This document shows positions 1 through 10,045 of a stretch of 54,772 nucleotides of DNA, one piece after another. This DNA is from Bacteroidales bacterium (GTDB taxonomy: Bacteria > Bacteroidota > Bacteroidia > Bacteroidales > P3), in contig JAEEZY010000024.1 of the NCBI GenBank assembly GCA_016292015.1, positions 1 to 54,772 of the forward strand. The letters run 5' to 3'. Made by a program: the position numbers and the translations under genes. The notes below the pieces were generated by a model. That model had not been told where the DNA came from and searched no databases. It saw nothing but the letters and a program-made list of their open reading frames with translations. Numbering within the stretch: position 1 is the stretch's first letter; each line of letters begins with the position of its first letter.

Positions 1-2
1 AC

Positions 3-482
3 AACCGCGTGGTCAAGGACCTCAACGGCCTCAGCAAGGAGCAGTTCCTCAAAGCCGTCGGCGAGAGCTACGAGCTCACCGACATGGGCACCGACATCTA
101 CAAGCCCGCCAAGCTGCATGAGCACAGCATGTACCTCGACGGCCACTGGTACAAGATGACCGCCAAGCCCGGCACCTACAACGACAACGACCCCATCGGA
201 GTGCTCGATGTCACCATCCTCTCCAACCTCGTTCTCGACAAAGTTCTCGGCATCAAGGACCTCCGCACCGACAAGCGCATCGACTTCGTAGGCGGCATCC
301 GCGGACTCGGCGAGCTGAAACGTCGCGTAGATAACGGCGAGATGAAGGTCGCCTTCGCCCTCTATCCCGTGAGCATGAAGCAGATCATCGACATCGCCGA
401 CACCGGGAACATCATGCCCCCGAAGACCACCTGGTTCGAGCCAAAGCTGCGCTCAGGCCTCGTGATTCACGAGCTCTGCTAA
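3..482 (+). CDS. DUF1015 family protein, C-terminal part (5' truncated by window edge)
   Basis: The frame is open from the window edge, so only the last ~160 codons are present. The segment, with PVSMKQIIDIADTGNIMPPKTTWFEPK near the end, resembles the C-terminal half of DUF1015 proteins (approximate recall). In Bacteroidetes these often lie after serC and serA, so the missing upstream DNA may hold serine biosynthesis genes; that is inference. Biochemical function is unknown. The in-frame GTG at 9 is not a credible start because the similarity runs through it. A strong hairpin terminator follows the stop codon. Confidence 0.7.
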   Translation, partial: NRVVKDLNGLSKEQFLKAVGESYELTDMGTDIYKPAKLHEHSMYLDGHWYKMTAKPGTYNDNDPIGVLDVTILSNLVLDKVLGIKDLRTDKRIDFVGGIRGLGELKRRVDNGEMKVAFALYPVSMKQIIDIADTGNIMPPKTTWFEPKLRSGLVIHELC

Positions 483-502
483 ACACTCAGCAACAAATAC
501 AG

Positions 503-536
503 AAAAGAGGGTGCGCCTGTCGGTGTACCCTCTTTT
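503..536 (+). terminator. Rho-independent terminator after the DUF1015 gene
   Basis: A perfect 10-bp stem (503-512 with 527-536) begins with AAAA and ends with TTTT, and extends inward by further pairs including G-U. It lies 20 bases after the stop codon and before the atpD promoter, separating the two units. Confidence 0.8.
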
Positions 537-625
537 ACTTATAATTACAATATGTAGAATAAGACTTAATTGAAGATATATTAAAAAAGTTAAGAGTTTT
601 GTGTGGTTTTCTAAAAAATGTTTTG

Positions 626-633
626 TATCTTTG
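626..633 (+). promoter_or_regulatory. Bacteroidetes -7 promoter element for atpD
   Basis: TATCTTTG matches TAnnTTTG and sits 45 bases upstream of the atpD ATG. A TTTG at 598-601 is slightly too far away (24 bases) for a textbook -33 element. Confidence 0.6.
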
Positions 634-660
634 CACTTCGTAATCTTCAAATGTATTTAA

Positions 661-2190
<1,530 letters not shown>

Positions 2191-2207
2191 GCTATAGTTA
2201 AAAATAT

Positions 2208-2239
2208 TCGGAGTACTCCTATCATCCAGAGTACTCCGA
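2208..2239 (+). promoter_or_regulatory. Intergenic stem-loop between atpD and atpC
   Basis: An 11-bp perfect inverted repeat (2208-2218 with 2229-2239, core CGGAGTACT/AGTACTCCG) with a 10-base loop fills the 65-base gap between the two cotranscribed genes. The 3' side is followed only by TTTATT, so it is a weak terminator at best. It could act as a partial attenuator or RNA-processing site setting the beta to epsilon ratio. Confidence 0.55.
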
Positions 2240-2255
2240 TTTATTCAGAATATCG

Positions 2256-2492
2256 ATGAACGTAAGAATCATAAAACCCGACAGCACCCTCTACGAGGGT
2301 CCGGCGAAACTCGTGCAGCTGCCTGGCACCAACGGTCTGTTTGAACTCATGGAGAACCACGCCCCCATAATCTCCGCGATGAAAGCTGGTGTGGTACGCC
2401 TCGTGGTGACCGACGGCGACGAAAAGAAATTTGACATCCGCGGTGGCGTCATCAAAGGTCAGCAGAACGACATACTTATCATGGTGCAATAA
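2256..2492 (+). CDS. atpC: F1F0 ATP synthase subunit epsilon (short form)
   Basis: The 78-residue protein corresponds to the N-terminal beta-sandwich domain of epsilon: MNVRIIKPDSTLYEG at the start and the strand GTNGLFELMENHAPIISAM in the middle. The C-terminal helical hairpin that inhibits hydrolysis in E. coli and Bacillus is absent, as is usual in Bacteroidetes. It is part of the rotor central stalk. The gene follows atpD after a hairpin-containing gap, and the next gene starts 6 bases after its stop, suggesting cotranscription onward. Confidence 0.93.
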   Translation: MNVRIIKPDSTLYEGPAKLVQLPGTNGLFELMENHAPIISAMKAGVVRLVVTDGDEKKFDIRGGVIKGQQNDILIMVQ

Positions 2493-2498
2493 AATACT

Positions 2499-3806
2499 AT
2501 GGTGATTTTCATAAAGGATGTGCTCCTCAACGGTGAGAAAACATCCATTTTGATTGAAAACGAATCGATAACCGGCATTGGCAAGAATTTGTCGATGCCG
2601 GTTTCGGGTACTTACCCCGACAGCGATAATGACACGAAAATAATTGACGGCAACGGCTTGGCTGTTTTCCCAACTTTTGCCAACATGCACACCCACGCAG
2701 CCATGACACTCTTCCGCGGCTATGGTGACGACCACCCTCTGCAGGAGTGGCTCAACCAGTGGATATGGCCTGCTGAACGCAACCTCGACGACGACATTGT
2801 CTATTGGGGCACCCGTCTTGCTTGCCTCGAAATGATAAAAAGCGGCACCACACTTTTCAACGACATGTACTTCTTCCCTGAAGCTGCCATGCGGGCTGTC
2901 CACGACTCTGGCATCCGAGCCATGATAGGTTTCACTGGGTTCGACTTCTTCAATCCAGAGTCCGCCGACAAACTGAAGAAAGACATCTCCGACTGGTACG
3001 ACAATTATTCAAAATCCGAATTCCAGAATTCGAAATTAATGATCCCTGTCGTAGCACCACATGCTCCCTACACCGTCTCTGGCGACACTCTTCTCTGGCT
3101 CGCCGACTTCGCTGCCGAACGTGGCATGCACTACCATATTCACATGTCCGAAACCGCTGGCGAAGTGACCAACTCCATCGAACAATACGGCATACGACCA
3201 TACATACGACTGGAAAAACTCGGTGTTCTTGACCGCTGCGGAGATAGATTTATCGGTGCCCACAGCCTCCATCTTGACGATGATGAGATAAAAATATTAG
3301 GACAACACCGCGCCGCCGTGGTCCATAACCCTAATTCCAACCTCAAACTGGGATCGGGCTATAAATTCATGTTCAACGAGTTGCGTGATGCTGGCGTCAA
3401 TGTAACCCTCGGTACCGACGGCTGCTCGTCAAGCAATAACCTCGACATGCTTGAAGCCTCCAAGACCATGGCTCTCCTCCAAAAAGGTTGGCGTGGCGAC
3501 CCTACTGCCATGCCTGCTTCCGAAGCCATCCAAGTCGCCTCCGCCAACGGATTCAAAGCTGCGGGGCTCAACGCCGGTAAAATCTCGGTTGGCACCAAAG
3601 CCGACCTGCTACTCGTCAACTTGGACAACATTGGCTTCGTCCCCAACAACGACACCCTGTCCAACTTCATCTATGCAGCTCATAGCGAGTCTATTGACAC
3701 AGTAGTTTGCAACGGCCGCATTGTCATGTCCAACCACCACGTGAACGACGAGAGGACAATAAAGGACGAGGCTCGTCGGGTTGTGCAAAAACTTCTCTGT
3801 AAATGA
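2499..3806 (+). CDS. Amidohydrolase, 5'-methylthioadenosine/S-adenosylhomocysteine deaminase type
   Basis: Metal-dependent hydrolase of the SsnA/TrzA/MtaD branch. The 435-residue protein shows the metal-binding NMHTHAAMT motif (His64 and His66), the LFRGYGDD and LQEWL segments characteristic of MTA/SAH deaminases, HIHMSET, a VAPHAPYTVS loop and the GTDGCSSSNNLDM metal-ligand Asp region. Members deaminate methylthioadenosine, S-adenosylhomocysteine or related nucleosides; the exact substrate cannot be told from sequence. Start at 2499 is 6 bases after atpC, and its stop overlaps the next start. Residues about 171-181 (SKSEFQNSKLM) look like an in-frame insertion made by an AT-rich repeat that is also found in intergenic DNA elsewhere in the window. 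Confidence 0.88.
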   Translation: MVIFIKDVLLNGEKTSILIENESITGIGKNLSMPVSGTYPDSDNDTKIIDGNGLAVFPTFANMHTHAAMTLFRGYGDDHPLQEWLNQWIWPAERNLDDDIVYWGTRLACLEMIKSGTTLFNDMYFFPEAAMRAVHDSGIRAMIGFTGFDFFNPESADKLKKDISDWYDNYSKSEFQNSKLMIPVVAPHAPYTVSGDTLLWLADFAAERGMHYHIHMSETAGEVTNSIEQYGIRPYIRLEKLGVLDRCGDRFIGAHSLHLDDDEIKILGQHRAAVVHNPNSNLKLGSGYKFMFNELRDAGVNVTLGTDGCSSSNNLDMLEASKTMALLQKGWRGDPTAMPASEAIQVASANGFKAAGLNAGKISVGTKADLLLVNLDNIGFVPNNDTLSNFIYAAHSESIDTVVCNGRIVMSNHHVNDERTIKDEARRVVQKLLCK

Positions 3807-5431
3807 TGCGAATCAACAGATTTCTTATTGTTTGCTGCTCTCTTGCCCTGTTCGCTGTCAACGGATGTCGCATGCCCGACAACTCCGACAAGATGATTTT
3901 CCGCTACAACGAGTCGGCAGGCATCGCTTCTCTCGACCCTGCCTACTCCAAAGACCAGGCTCTGAACTGGGGCTGCTCGCAAATCTACAACGGCCTCATT
4001 CAACTCGACACTGCATTGCAGCCTCAACCCTGCATTGCAAAACGTTGGAATATATCTGACGACGGCAAGACCTACTCCTTCACCTTGAGGGACGATGTAT
4101 TTTTCCACAAGTCCGAACTCTTCGGTTCTCCCGACTCCTCCCGCCGCGTGGTCGCATCCGACTTTGTCTATAGCCTGTCTCGTATTTTCGACCCCAAGGT
4201 AGCCTCTCCTGGTCTGTGGATATTCAACGAGGTGGACACATCTTTCGGCCAGAACGGTTTTCTCGCTCCCGACGACACATCTTTCATCATCAAGCTCAAA
4301 CAACCATTCTCTCCATTCTTAAGCCTGCTCTCTATGCCCTACTGCTCGGTCGTGCCGAGAGAAGTGGTTGAGCATTACGGGGTTGACTTCCGCAAACATC
4401 CCTGCGGCACCGGTCCTTTCCGCATGCAGATGTGGAAAGAAGGCGTGAAGCTGGTGCTGCGACGCAATGAAAAATATTTCGAGAAAGACGACGACGGCAC
4501 TCCTCTGCCTTTCCTCGACGCTGTAGCGGTCACGTTCATCGTTGACAAACAGACTGCTTTCCTCGAATTCATCAAGGGCAACCTCGACTTCATGAACTCC
4601 ATCGCCCCCTCTTATAAGGACGAGCTGCTCACCTCCACCGGACAACTACGACCCAAATACAACGATCGCATCGACATGGTCAGCACTCCGTTCCTCAACA
4701 CCGAATATCTGGGCTTCTTGATGGACGGAGACGACAGTCCGTTGAAAGACAAACGCATACGACAGGCCATCTGCTACGGATTCGATCGCCGCAAGATGAT
4801 GAAATACATGCGCAACAACATCGGGCTGCCGGGTTGCAACGGTTTCATCCCCTTTGGCCTGCCTGGCTTCGACACCTCCGCAAGCCGCTATGAGTTCAAT
4901 CCCGAACGCTCTCGTCAACTACTGTCCGAAGCGGGCTATCCTGGCGGAAAAGGTCTGCCTGAACTGAAACTCGCCACCACCGCCACCTACGCCGACCTCT
5001 GCAAATACATTCAGCAACAATTGGGTATGGTTGGCATAAATGTTAGCATCGACGTCAACCCTCCCGCGGCTCTGCGTGAGCAGATTGCTCAGGGCAAAGC
5101 CTCTTGGTTCCGAGGCAGTTGGATTGCCGACTACCCCGACGCCGAGAACTACCTGTCGCTATTCTACTCTCCCAATTTCTGCCCGTCTGGACCCAACTAC
5201 ACTCATTTTTCCAACAAGAAGTTCGACCGCCTTTACGAGCAGGCCAAGCGTGAGACCGACCCTGACCGTCGCACCGCCCTGTACCGCGAGATGGATGCCC
5301 TCGTAATGGACGAGGCTCCTGTCGTGGTGCTCTACTACGACCAAATACTCCATTTCACACACAAGAACGTCACGGGATTGCGCAGCAACGCCATGAACAC
5401 ATTGGATTTGCGGAGAGTGAAAATCAACTGA
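3803..5431 (+). CDS. ABC transporter substrate-binding lipoprotein, family 5 (OppA/DppA type)
   Basis: Extracytoplasmic solute-binding protein, probably for peptides. It starts with a lipoprotein signal (about 20 hydrophobic residues ending in the lipobox AVNGC), followed by the SBP_bac_5 pattern: ASLDPAYSKDQA, WNISDDGKTYSFTLRDDVFFH, ASDFVYSLSRIFDP, CGTGPFRM and the C-terminal RGSWIADYPDAENYLSLFYSPN. Length (542) is normal for the family. The ATG at 3803 overlaps the deaminase stop (ATGA), and the next gene overlaps its TGA, so the genes are probably translationally coupled. No ABC permease or ATPase genes are adjacent, so the transporter core must be encoded elsewhere. Confidence 0.92.
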   Translation: MMRINRFLIVCCSLALFAVNGCRMPDNSDKMIFRYNESAGIASLDPAYSKDQALNWGCSQIYNGLIQLDTALQPQPCIAKRWNISDDGKTYSFTLRDDVFFHKSELFGSPDSSRRVVASDFVYSLSRIFDPKVASPGLWIFNEVDTSFGQNGFLAPDDTSFIIKLKQPFSPFLSLLSMPYCSVVPREVVEHYGVDFRKHPCGTGPFRMQMWKEGVKLVLRRNEKYFEKDDDGTPLPFLDAVAVTFIVDKQTAFLEFIKGNLDFMNSIAPSYKDELLTSTGQLRPKYNDRIDMVSTPFLNTEYLGFLMDGDDSPLKDKRIRQAICYGFDRRKMMKYMRNNIGLPGCNGFIPFGLPGFDTSASRYEFNPERSRQLLSEAGYPGGKGLPELKLATTATYADLCKYIQQQLGMVGINVSIDVNPPAALREQIAQGKASWFRGSWIADYPDAENYLSLFYSPNFCPSGPNYTHFSNKKFDRLYEQAKRETDPDRRTALYREMDALVMDEAPVVVLYYDQILHFTHKNVTGLRSNAMNTLDLRRVKIN

Positions 5432-5937
5432 TGCAAATACACGTCAGCGATATAAAAGCCTCAGCGCAGAAAGCCCAGAAGGATGCAAAGTGGCGACAAC
5501 AGCTGTTTTGCATAATGGCAGAAGGAACCTCTCGGGAGGCGGCAACGGCAGCGTGGACGCTAACCCACTTGCCAAAAGATTGCAATAAACACATTGAAAA
5601 CAACAAGGCCATGATTGTCAACGTGGCCACTCATACCGACAGTACGACCATACGGCGGTTGGCACTGACACTGCTGGAACGGATGGAATGGCCAGAGGGA
5701 GATATATGCATACTGGATTGGTGTCTGGAACACATGATAATTGGCGACGAACCCTACGGAGTACGCTCACTATGCATAAAACTGGCACACAAGCAGTGCC
5801 GACACTACCCGGAGCTGTGTGAAGAGTTGAGACAGACGCTGATGCTGATGAATCCATCGGATATGGGGCCTGGATTGAAACACACATGGAAAAAGACTCT
5901 CGCCGAGATTGGCGAGCGTCATAGCGTCGAACCGTAG
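5431..5937 (+). CDS. Hypothetical helical protein, possibly HEAT-like
   Basis: I do not recognise a defined family. The 168-residue protein has no signal peptide or membrane segment and is predicted by eye to be almost all helical, with repeated helix pairs (SREAATAAWTLTHLP, TTIRRLALTLLERM, YGVRSLCIKLAHKQC) that recall HEAT/armadillo repeats. Its ATG overlaps the TGA of the solute-binding protein gene, so it belongs to the same operon. It ends 10 bases from the convergent dehydratase gene, with no terminator between them. Confidence 0.75.
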   Translation: MQIHVSDIKASAQKAQKDAKWRQQLFCIMAEGTSREAATAAWTLTHLPKDCNKHIENNKAMIVNVATHTDSTTIRRLALTLLERMEWPEGDICILDWCLEHMIIGDEPYGVRSLCIKLAHKQCRHYPELCEELRQTLMLMNPSDMGPGLKHTWKKTLAEIGERHSVEP

Positions 5938-5947
5938 ATATGAATTA

Positions 5948-7963
5948 CTAGGCCTCGGGCGTCTCGGTGTCGAGAATTTCGTAAACGGAGTTGTTGCTCT
6001 TGTATTCTGGCACGATGGCTTTCATCTTGCGAACAGTAGCCATGTTGTCAAACTGCTTGGAGATATCAACGAGTTCCTCTATCTCGCGGTTGACCTCGTC
6101 GTAGTTGTATTCGCGCACCTGCGCTATGCGTATTTTTTCATGAAACGTGGGCTTCGTACCTTCCAGGTCGTTGAGCACCTCTTCATACAGCTTCTCCCCT
6201 TCTCTCAACCCTGTAAACTTGATTTCCACATTCTTGGCATTCGACAAAGCTATCATCCTTCGGGCCAAATCAACTATCTTCACAGGATTCCCCATGTCAA
6301 ACACGAATATCTCGCCTCCGTTGCCTTTGGTACCGGCTTCAAGCACCAACTTGCATGCTTCCGGTATCAGCATGAAGAACCTCACTATTCGCTCGTCTGT
6401 GACGGTCACGGGGCCACCTTTCTTTATCTGCTCCCTGAAAAGCGGAATTACCGAACCGTTGCTGCCCAACACGTTACCAAAACGTGTGGTGACAAATTGT
6501 GTATATTCCTTACGTGGTGCTGCCGTGGAAGAACCGCTTGCCTTCATCTCCTCCATCGCATCCATTTTCAGTTTGCGGTCAAGGCTCTGCACATATATCT
6601 CGCATATCCTCTTCGAGCATCCCATCACATTGGTCGGATTCACTGCCTTATCGGTCGAAATCATTACGAACTTCTTGGCTCCGTATTTGACGCTCATATC
6701 GGCTATTACCTTGGTGCCATACACGTTGTTCATCACCGCCTCGCTCGGGTTGTCCTCCATCATCGGCACATGCTTGTACGCTGCCGCATGGAACACATAG
6801 TCTGGCCTGAACGCCGAAAACACCTCCTCCATCCGCGTCCTTCTGCTTATGCTCGTCACCACCACTTCGGCCTCCACGTCCGGAAACTCGTTGGCCATCA
6901 TCAGTCTTATGTCGTGCTGTGGGGTCTCCGCCTGGTCTATCAGCATCATTTTCGATGGTTTGAACACCGCCACCTGCCTCACTATCTCCGCTCCTATCGA
7001 CCCTGCCGAACCTGTGATGAGTACCCTCTTGCCTGCCAGCTGCTCTCCAACCGACTTCATATCCACCCTTATCTCCGATCTTGGCAGCAGGTCTTCCACG
7101 CTCACCTCATGCAACCGCAGGTTTTCTCCATCGTCAAACGAAATCTCTCCGTTCTTCACACTCGCCTCCTTCGCCTCGGGGGTCATATATATCTTGCATC
7201 CCGCACCAATCAGCAGGTCTTGTATCGCCTGATTGTTTCTGAAATCGTTTACTCTCAACGGACTGACCAGCACAGCCTGCACCCTCAGCTTCTTCACCGC
7301 GGAGGCTATGTCCTCGTCTGTAGTATATACAGGCACTCCCAGCAGTTTCTTATCCTTGATACGTGTCTCATGAGATATAAATCCCACCAGCTCAAAACGT
7401 TTCGGTGTCTCTGCCCTTATACTCTTGGCCAGCCCTATGCCTCCCGTGAGCGCTCCATAGATAAGCACCCGGATGCCCTTCTCACTCGAATTGACTGCAT
7501 CAAACAGCAGCTTAACCATGATTCTCAACCCCCACATAATCATCGTAGCCAACACAAACGTAATCAGGGTGTTGATTACTGTCAACATACTCAAATACTC
7601 CACCTTATAGTGGCTCGCTATTTTCGAAACTGTCACTGCCAGAAGCAAACTGAGCAGGTTGGCGTATATCAACTTCAACAGGTCAACGAAACTGCTGTAT
7701 CTCAGCACTCCGGCATACGTCCTGAACACCCTCGCTCCTATCAGACTGAGCGCTGCATACGTCAACGCGGTACACAACAGAGGCACTCTGTGCTCGTATG
7801 TCATCATAGTGCGATGCGTCGCCCAGTAGGCAAACCAAGCCGCAATAAACACCACGGCACAGTCTGCCACCAGTATCACCCAGTACGGCAACACCCGCTT
7901 GCTAAAATACATTGACGAAACCTTTTTCAGCGGCTCCATCTTGGTTATGTCTTGTTTGGTCAT
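5948..7963 (-). CDS. Membrane-bound nucleoside-diphosphate-sugar 4,6-dehydratase/epimerase (CapD/PglF/WbpM type)
   Basis: The enzyme acts on UDP-GlcNAc or a similar nucleotide sugar in the first step toward modified amino sugars for capsule, O-antigen or glycoprotein. The N-terminus (about residues 18-150) has four hydrophobic helices, then a CoA-binding-like Rossmann domain, then the catalytic SDR domain with the NAD loop TGSAGSIGAEIVRQ, the AAAYKHVPMMEDNPSEA motif, STDKAVNPTNVMGCSKR and TRFGNVLGSNGSVIP. At 671 residues it is the full long form. No glycosyltransferases flank it, so it is a stand-alone copy here. A DegT-type sugar aminotransferase at 44.5-45.8 kb could act downstream on the keto-sugar product; that link is inference. 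Confidence 0.93.
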   Translation of the reverse strand: MTKQDITKMEPLKKVSSMYFSKRVLPYWVILVADCAVVFIAAWFAYWATHRTMMTYEHRVPLLCTALTYAALSLIGARVFRTYAGVLRYSSFVDLLKLIYANLLSLLLAVTVSKIASHYKVEYLSMLTVINTLITFVLATMIMWGLRIMVKLLFDAVNSSEKGIRVLIYGALTGGIGLAKSIRAETPKRFELVGFISHETRIKDKKLLGVPVYTTDEDIASAVKKLRVQAVLVSPLRVNDFRNNQAIQDLLIGAGCKIYMTPEAKEASVKNGEISFDDGENLRLHEVSVEDLLPRSEIRVDMKSVGEQLAGKRVLITGSAGSIGAEIVRQVAVFKPSKMMLIDQAETPQHDIRLMMANEFPDVEAEVVVTSISRRTRMEEVFSAFRPDYVFHAAAYKHVPMMEDNPSEAVMNNVYGTKVIADMSVKYGAKKFVMISTDKAVNPTNVMGCSKRICEIYVQSLDRKLKMDAMEEMKASGSSTAAPRKEYTQFVTTRFGNVLGSNGSVIPLFREQIKKGGPVTVTDERIVRFFMLIPEACKLVLEAGTKGNGGEIFVFDMGNPVKIVDLARRMIALSNAKNVEIKFTGLREGEKLYEEVLNDLEGTKPTFHEKIRIAQVREYNYDEVNREIEELVDISKQFDNMATVRKMKAIVPEYKSNNSVYEILDTETPEA

Positions 7964-8167
7964 TATATTTTCTTCCTCTTTTTCTTATTTTATTATGGTG
8001 CAAATCAACAGCATGGCATAAAATACGCCACGCTGATACGAAGTGCAAATATTGCAATAATATTCGAGCTTTGCAAGCGAATGTGTAAAATATTGTCATT
8101 TTATGCTCTTTTTATGCTTTTTTCACCATGCTCCCTCTATCCTTTCTTTCGTCTCCAAAAAATATTG

Positions 8168-8175
8168 TACCTTTG
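8168..8175 (+). promoter_or_regulatory. -7 promoter element for mutL
   Basis: TACCTTTG fits TAnnTTTG and lies 32 bases before the mutL ATG, within the divergent 244-base gap between the dehydratase gene (-) and mutL (+). Confidence 0.6.
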
Positions 8176-8207
8176 CATCTCCCTAATCCGACAACAACTC
8201 TGCATAA

Positions 8208-10031
8208 ATGTCTGACATAATTAATATTCTGCCCGATAGCGTGGCCAATCAAATTGCCGCTGGCGAGGTTGTTGACCGTCCTGCCTCCGCTGTCAAGGAG
8301 TTGCTCGAAAACGCCATGGACGCAGGCTCATCCTCCATCCAACTCATCGTCAAAGACGCTGGCCGCACTCTCATCCAGGTCATCGACAACGGTTGCGGCA
8401 TGAGCGACAGCGACGCTAGGCTCTGCTTCGAACGTCACGCCACCTCCAAAATCCGCAAGGCCGACGACCTCTTTGCCATCCACACCATGGGGTTCCGAGG
8501 AGAAGCTCTGGCTTCCATCGCCGCTATCGCTCAGGTTGACTTGAAAACCCGTCAACACGACTCCGAACTGGGAACACAAATTGAAATCGAAGGATGCTCC
8601 GTCAAAAACCAACATCCTTGCAGTTGTCCCGTCGGAACCTCCATCTCCGTCAAGAACCTCTTTTACAATGTGCCAGCCCGTCGCAACTTCCTCAAAAAAG
8701 ACTCCATCGAGCTCAGCCACATTGAAGAGGTTTTTCGTCGCATCACGTTGGTGCACAACGATATAAGCTTCTCTTTCCACAGCAACGGCAGGTTGCTTTA
8801 CGACCTCCGTGCCGACTCCTTGCTCCAACGCGTCTGCCAGGTATTCGGCGATTGCTACAAGGACCGACTCTACCCCATCGAGGAAGAGAGCGACGTGGTC
8901 TCCATCAAAGGATACGTCTCCAAAGCCGAATATGCAAAACGCTCTCGCAGCGAGCAATACCTCTTCGTCAACGGCCGATTCATAAAACATCCCATGCTGG
9001 CAGCCGCCATCGAGAAAGCCTACGCCGACATGATTCCCGAAGGCAACCATCCGGCATTCTTCGTTTCTCTCAAAGTCGACCCCTCTCGCATGGATGTCAA
9101 CATCCACCCGACCAAGACCGAAGTCAAATTCATCGACGAAAGCGCCATGTTTGCCATCCTCCGGGCTGCCACAAAAAAAGCCTTGGGACAGTTTTCTCTG
9201 GCTTCCGAAATTGAATTCAACCCCTCTACCGACTTGGAATTCACCCCTTTGCCCAAAAACTACATCCCAAAGGAACCAAGCATCAACTTCAACCCAACAT
9301 ACAACCCTTTCACCGAAACTCGCACAACAAGAAGCGAAAACAACCGCGAGCACTGGAACAACCTCTTCGAACTCAACCACCAACACTCAGGCGACACTCT
9401 CTCTCCCACGATAGACTCCCTCTCACCCGACAACCCTCCACACGATGAGTTCGAATTGGACGAAAAACAACAGTTTTTCCAGATTCAAAACCGATACATC
9501 GCATGCTCCACCACCAACGGCTTATTGCTAATTGACCAACGTATGGCCCATGAACGCATTCTGTTTGAGCGCCTTACCGAAAAAACAAAACCCATTGGCG
9601 GTCAACAGCTCCTTTTCCCGGTCAACTGCCAGTTCTCTGCCGTTGACGCTGACATCATGGACGTCATCAAAAACGAACTGATCCACAGCGGCTTCGAACT
9701 ACACAGGATGGTCTCCTCCAATGTTTTCGTCGTGTCGGCTGCACCTTTAAACCTGAACGACAACGAATTGCAGGATTTCTTCGACAACCTCATAAGTGAG
9801 TACAAAGGCTCCATGATGGACAAAAACAGCGACCGCAGTGCCAAAGTCTTTTCCTCCATCGCTCGTCGCATGGCCATAAAAGCCGTGAAACCTCTGTTGA
9901 CCGAGGAAATGCGTCAGCTTGTCAACGACCTCATGAAATGCAACATGCCTGCCGTTTCCCCCTCTGGCGAACGCATATCACTGATCCTCTCTTCCGAAAA
10001 AATCAAGCACCTCTTCAAATTCCCGAATTAA
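8208..10031 (+). CDS. mutL: DNA mismatch repair protein MutL
   Basis: GHKL-type ATPase that links MutS mismatch recognition to downstream repair. The N-terminal domain is clear: VANQIAAGEVVDRPASAVKE, the Mg/ATP motif ELLENAMDAG, DNGCGMS and the lid TMGFRGEALASIA, followed by the transducer domain with DVNIHPTKTEVKF. A low-complexity linker (about residues 330-420) joins the C-terminal dimerisation domain. There the endonuclease motif DQHA-x2-E-x4-E appears as DQRMAHERILFE, with His and Ala replaced, and the usual CPHGRPT segment reads SPSGERIS, so nicking activity may be lost or altered. At 607 residues it is normal length. The rhomboid gene begins 14 bases later. Confidence 0.95.
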   Translation: MSDIINILPDSVANQIAAGEVVDRPASAVKELLENAMDAGSSSIQLIVKDAGRTLIQVIDNGCGMSDSDARLCFERHATSKIRKADDLFAIHTMGFRGEALASIAAIAQVDLKTRQHDSELGTQIEIEGCSVKNQHPCSCPVGTSISVKNLFYNVPARRNFLKKDSIELSHIEEVFRRITLVHNDISFSFHSNGRLLYDLRADSLLQRVCQVFGDCYKDRLYPIEEESDVVSIKGYVSKAEYAKRSRSEQYLFVNGRFIKHPMLAAAIEKAYADMIPEGNHPAFFVSLKVDPSRMDVNIHPTKTEVKFIDESAMFAILRAATKKALGQFSLASEIEFNPSTDLEFTPLPKNYIPKEPSINFNPTYNPFTETRTTRSENNREHWNNLFELNHQHSGDTLSPTIDSLSPDNPPHDEFELDEKQQFFQIQNRYIACSTTNGLLLIDQRMAHERILFERLTEKTKPIGGQQLLFPVNCQFSAVDADIMDVIKNELIHSGFELHRMVSSNVFVVSAAPLNLNDNELQDFFDNLISEYKGSMMDKNSDRSAKVFSSIARRMAIKAVKPLLTEEMRQLVNDLMKCNMPAVSPSGERISLILSSEKIKHLFKFPN

Positions 10032-10045
10032 CACATCCATCTCCT

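Noticed and set aside
5909..7915. 668-codon plus-strand open frame opposite the dehydratase gene
   Set aside because: Antisense shadow rich in His, Arg, Leu and Tyr with no domain; the minus-strand gene is clearly real.
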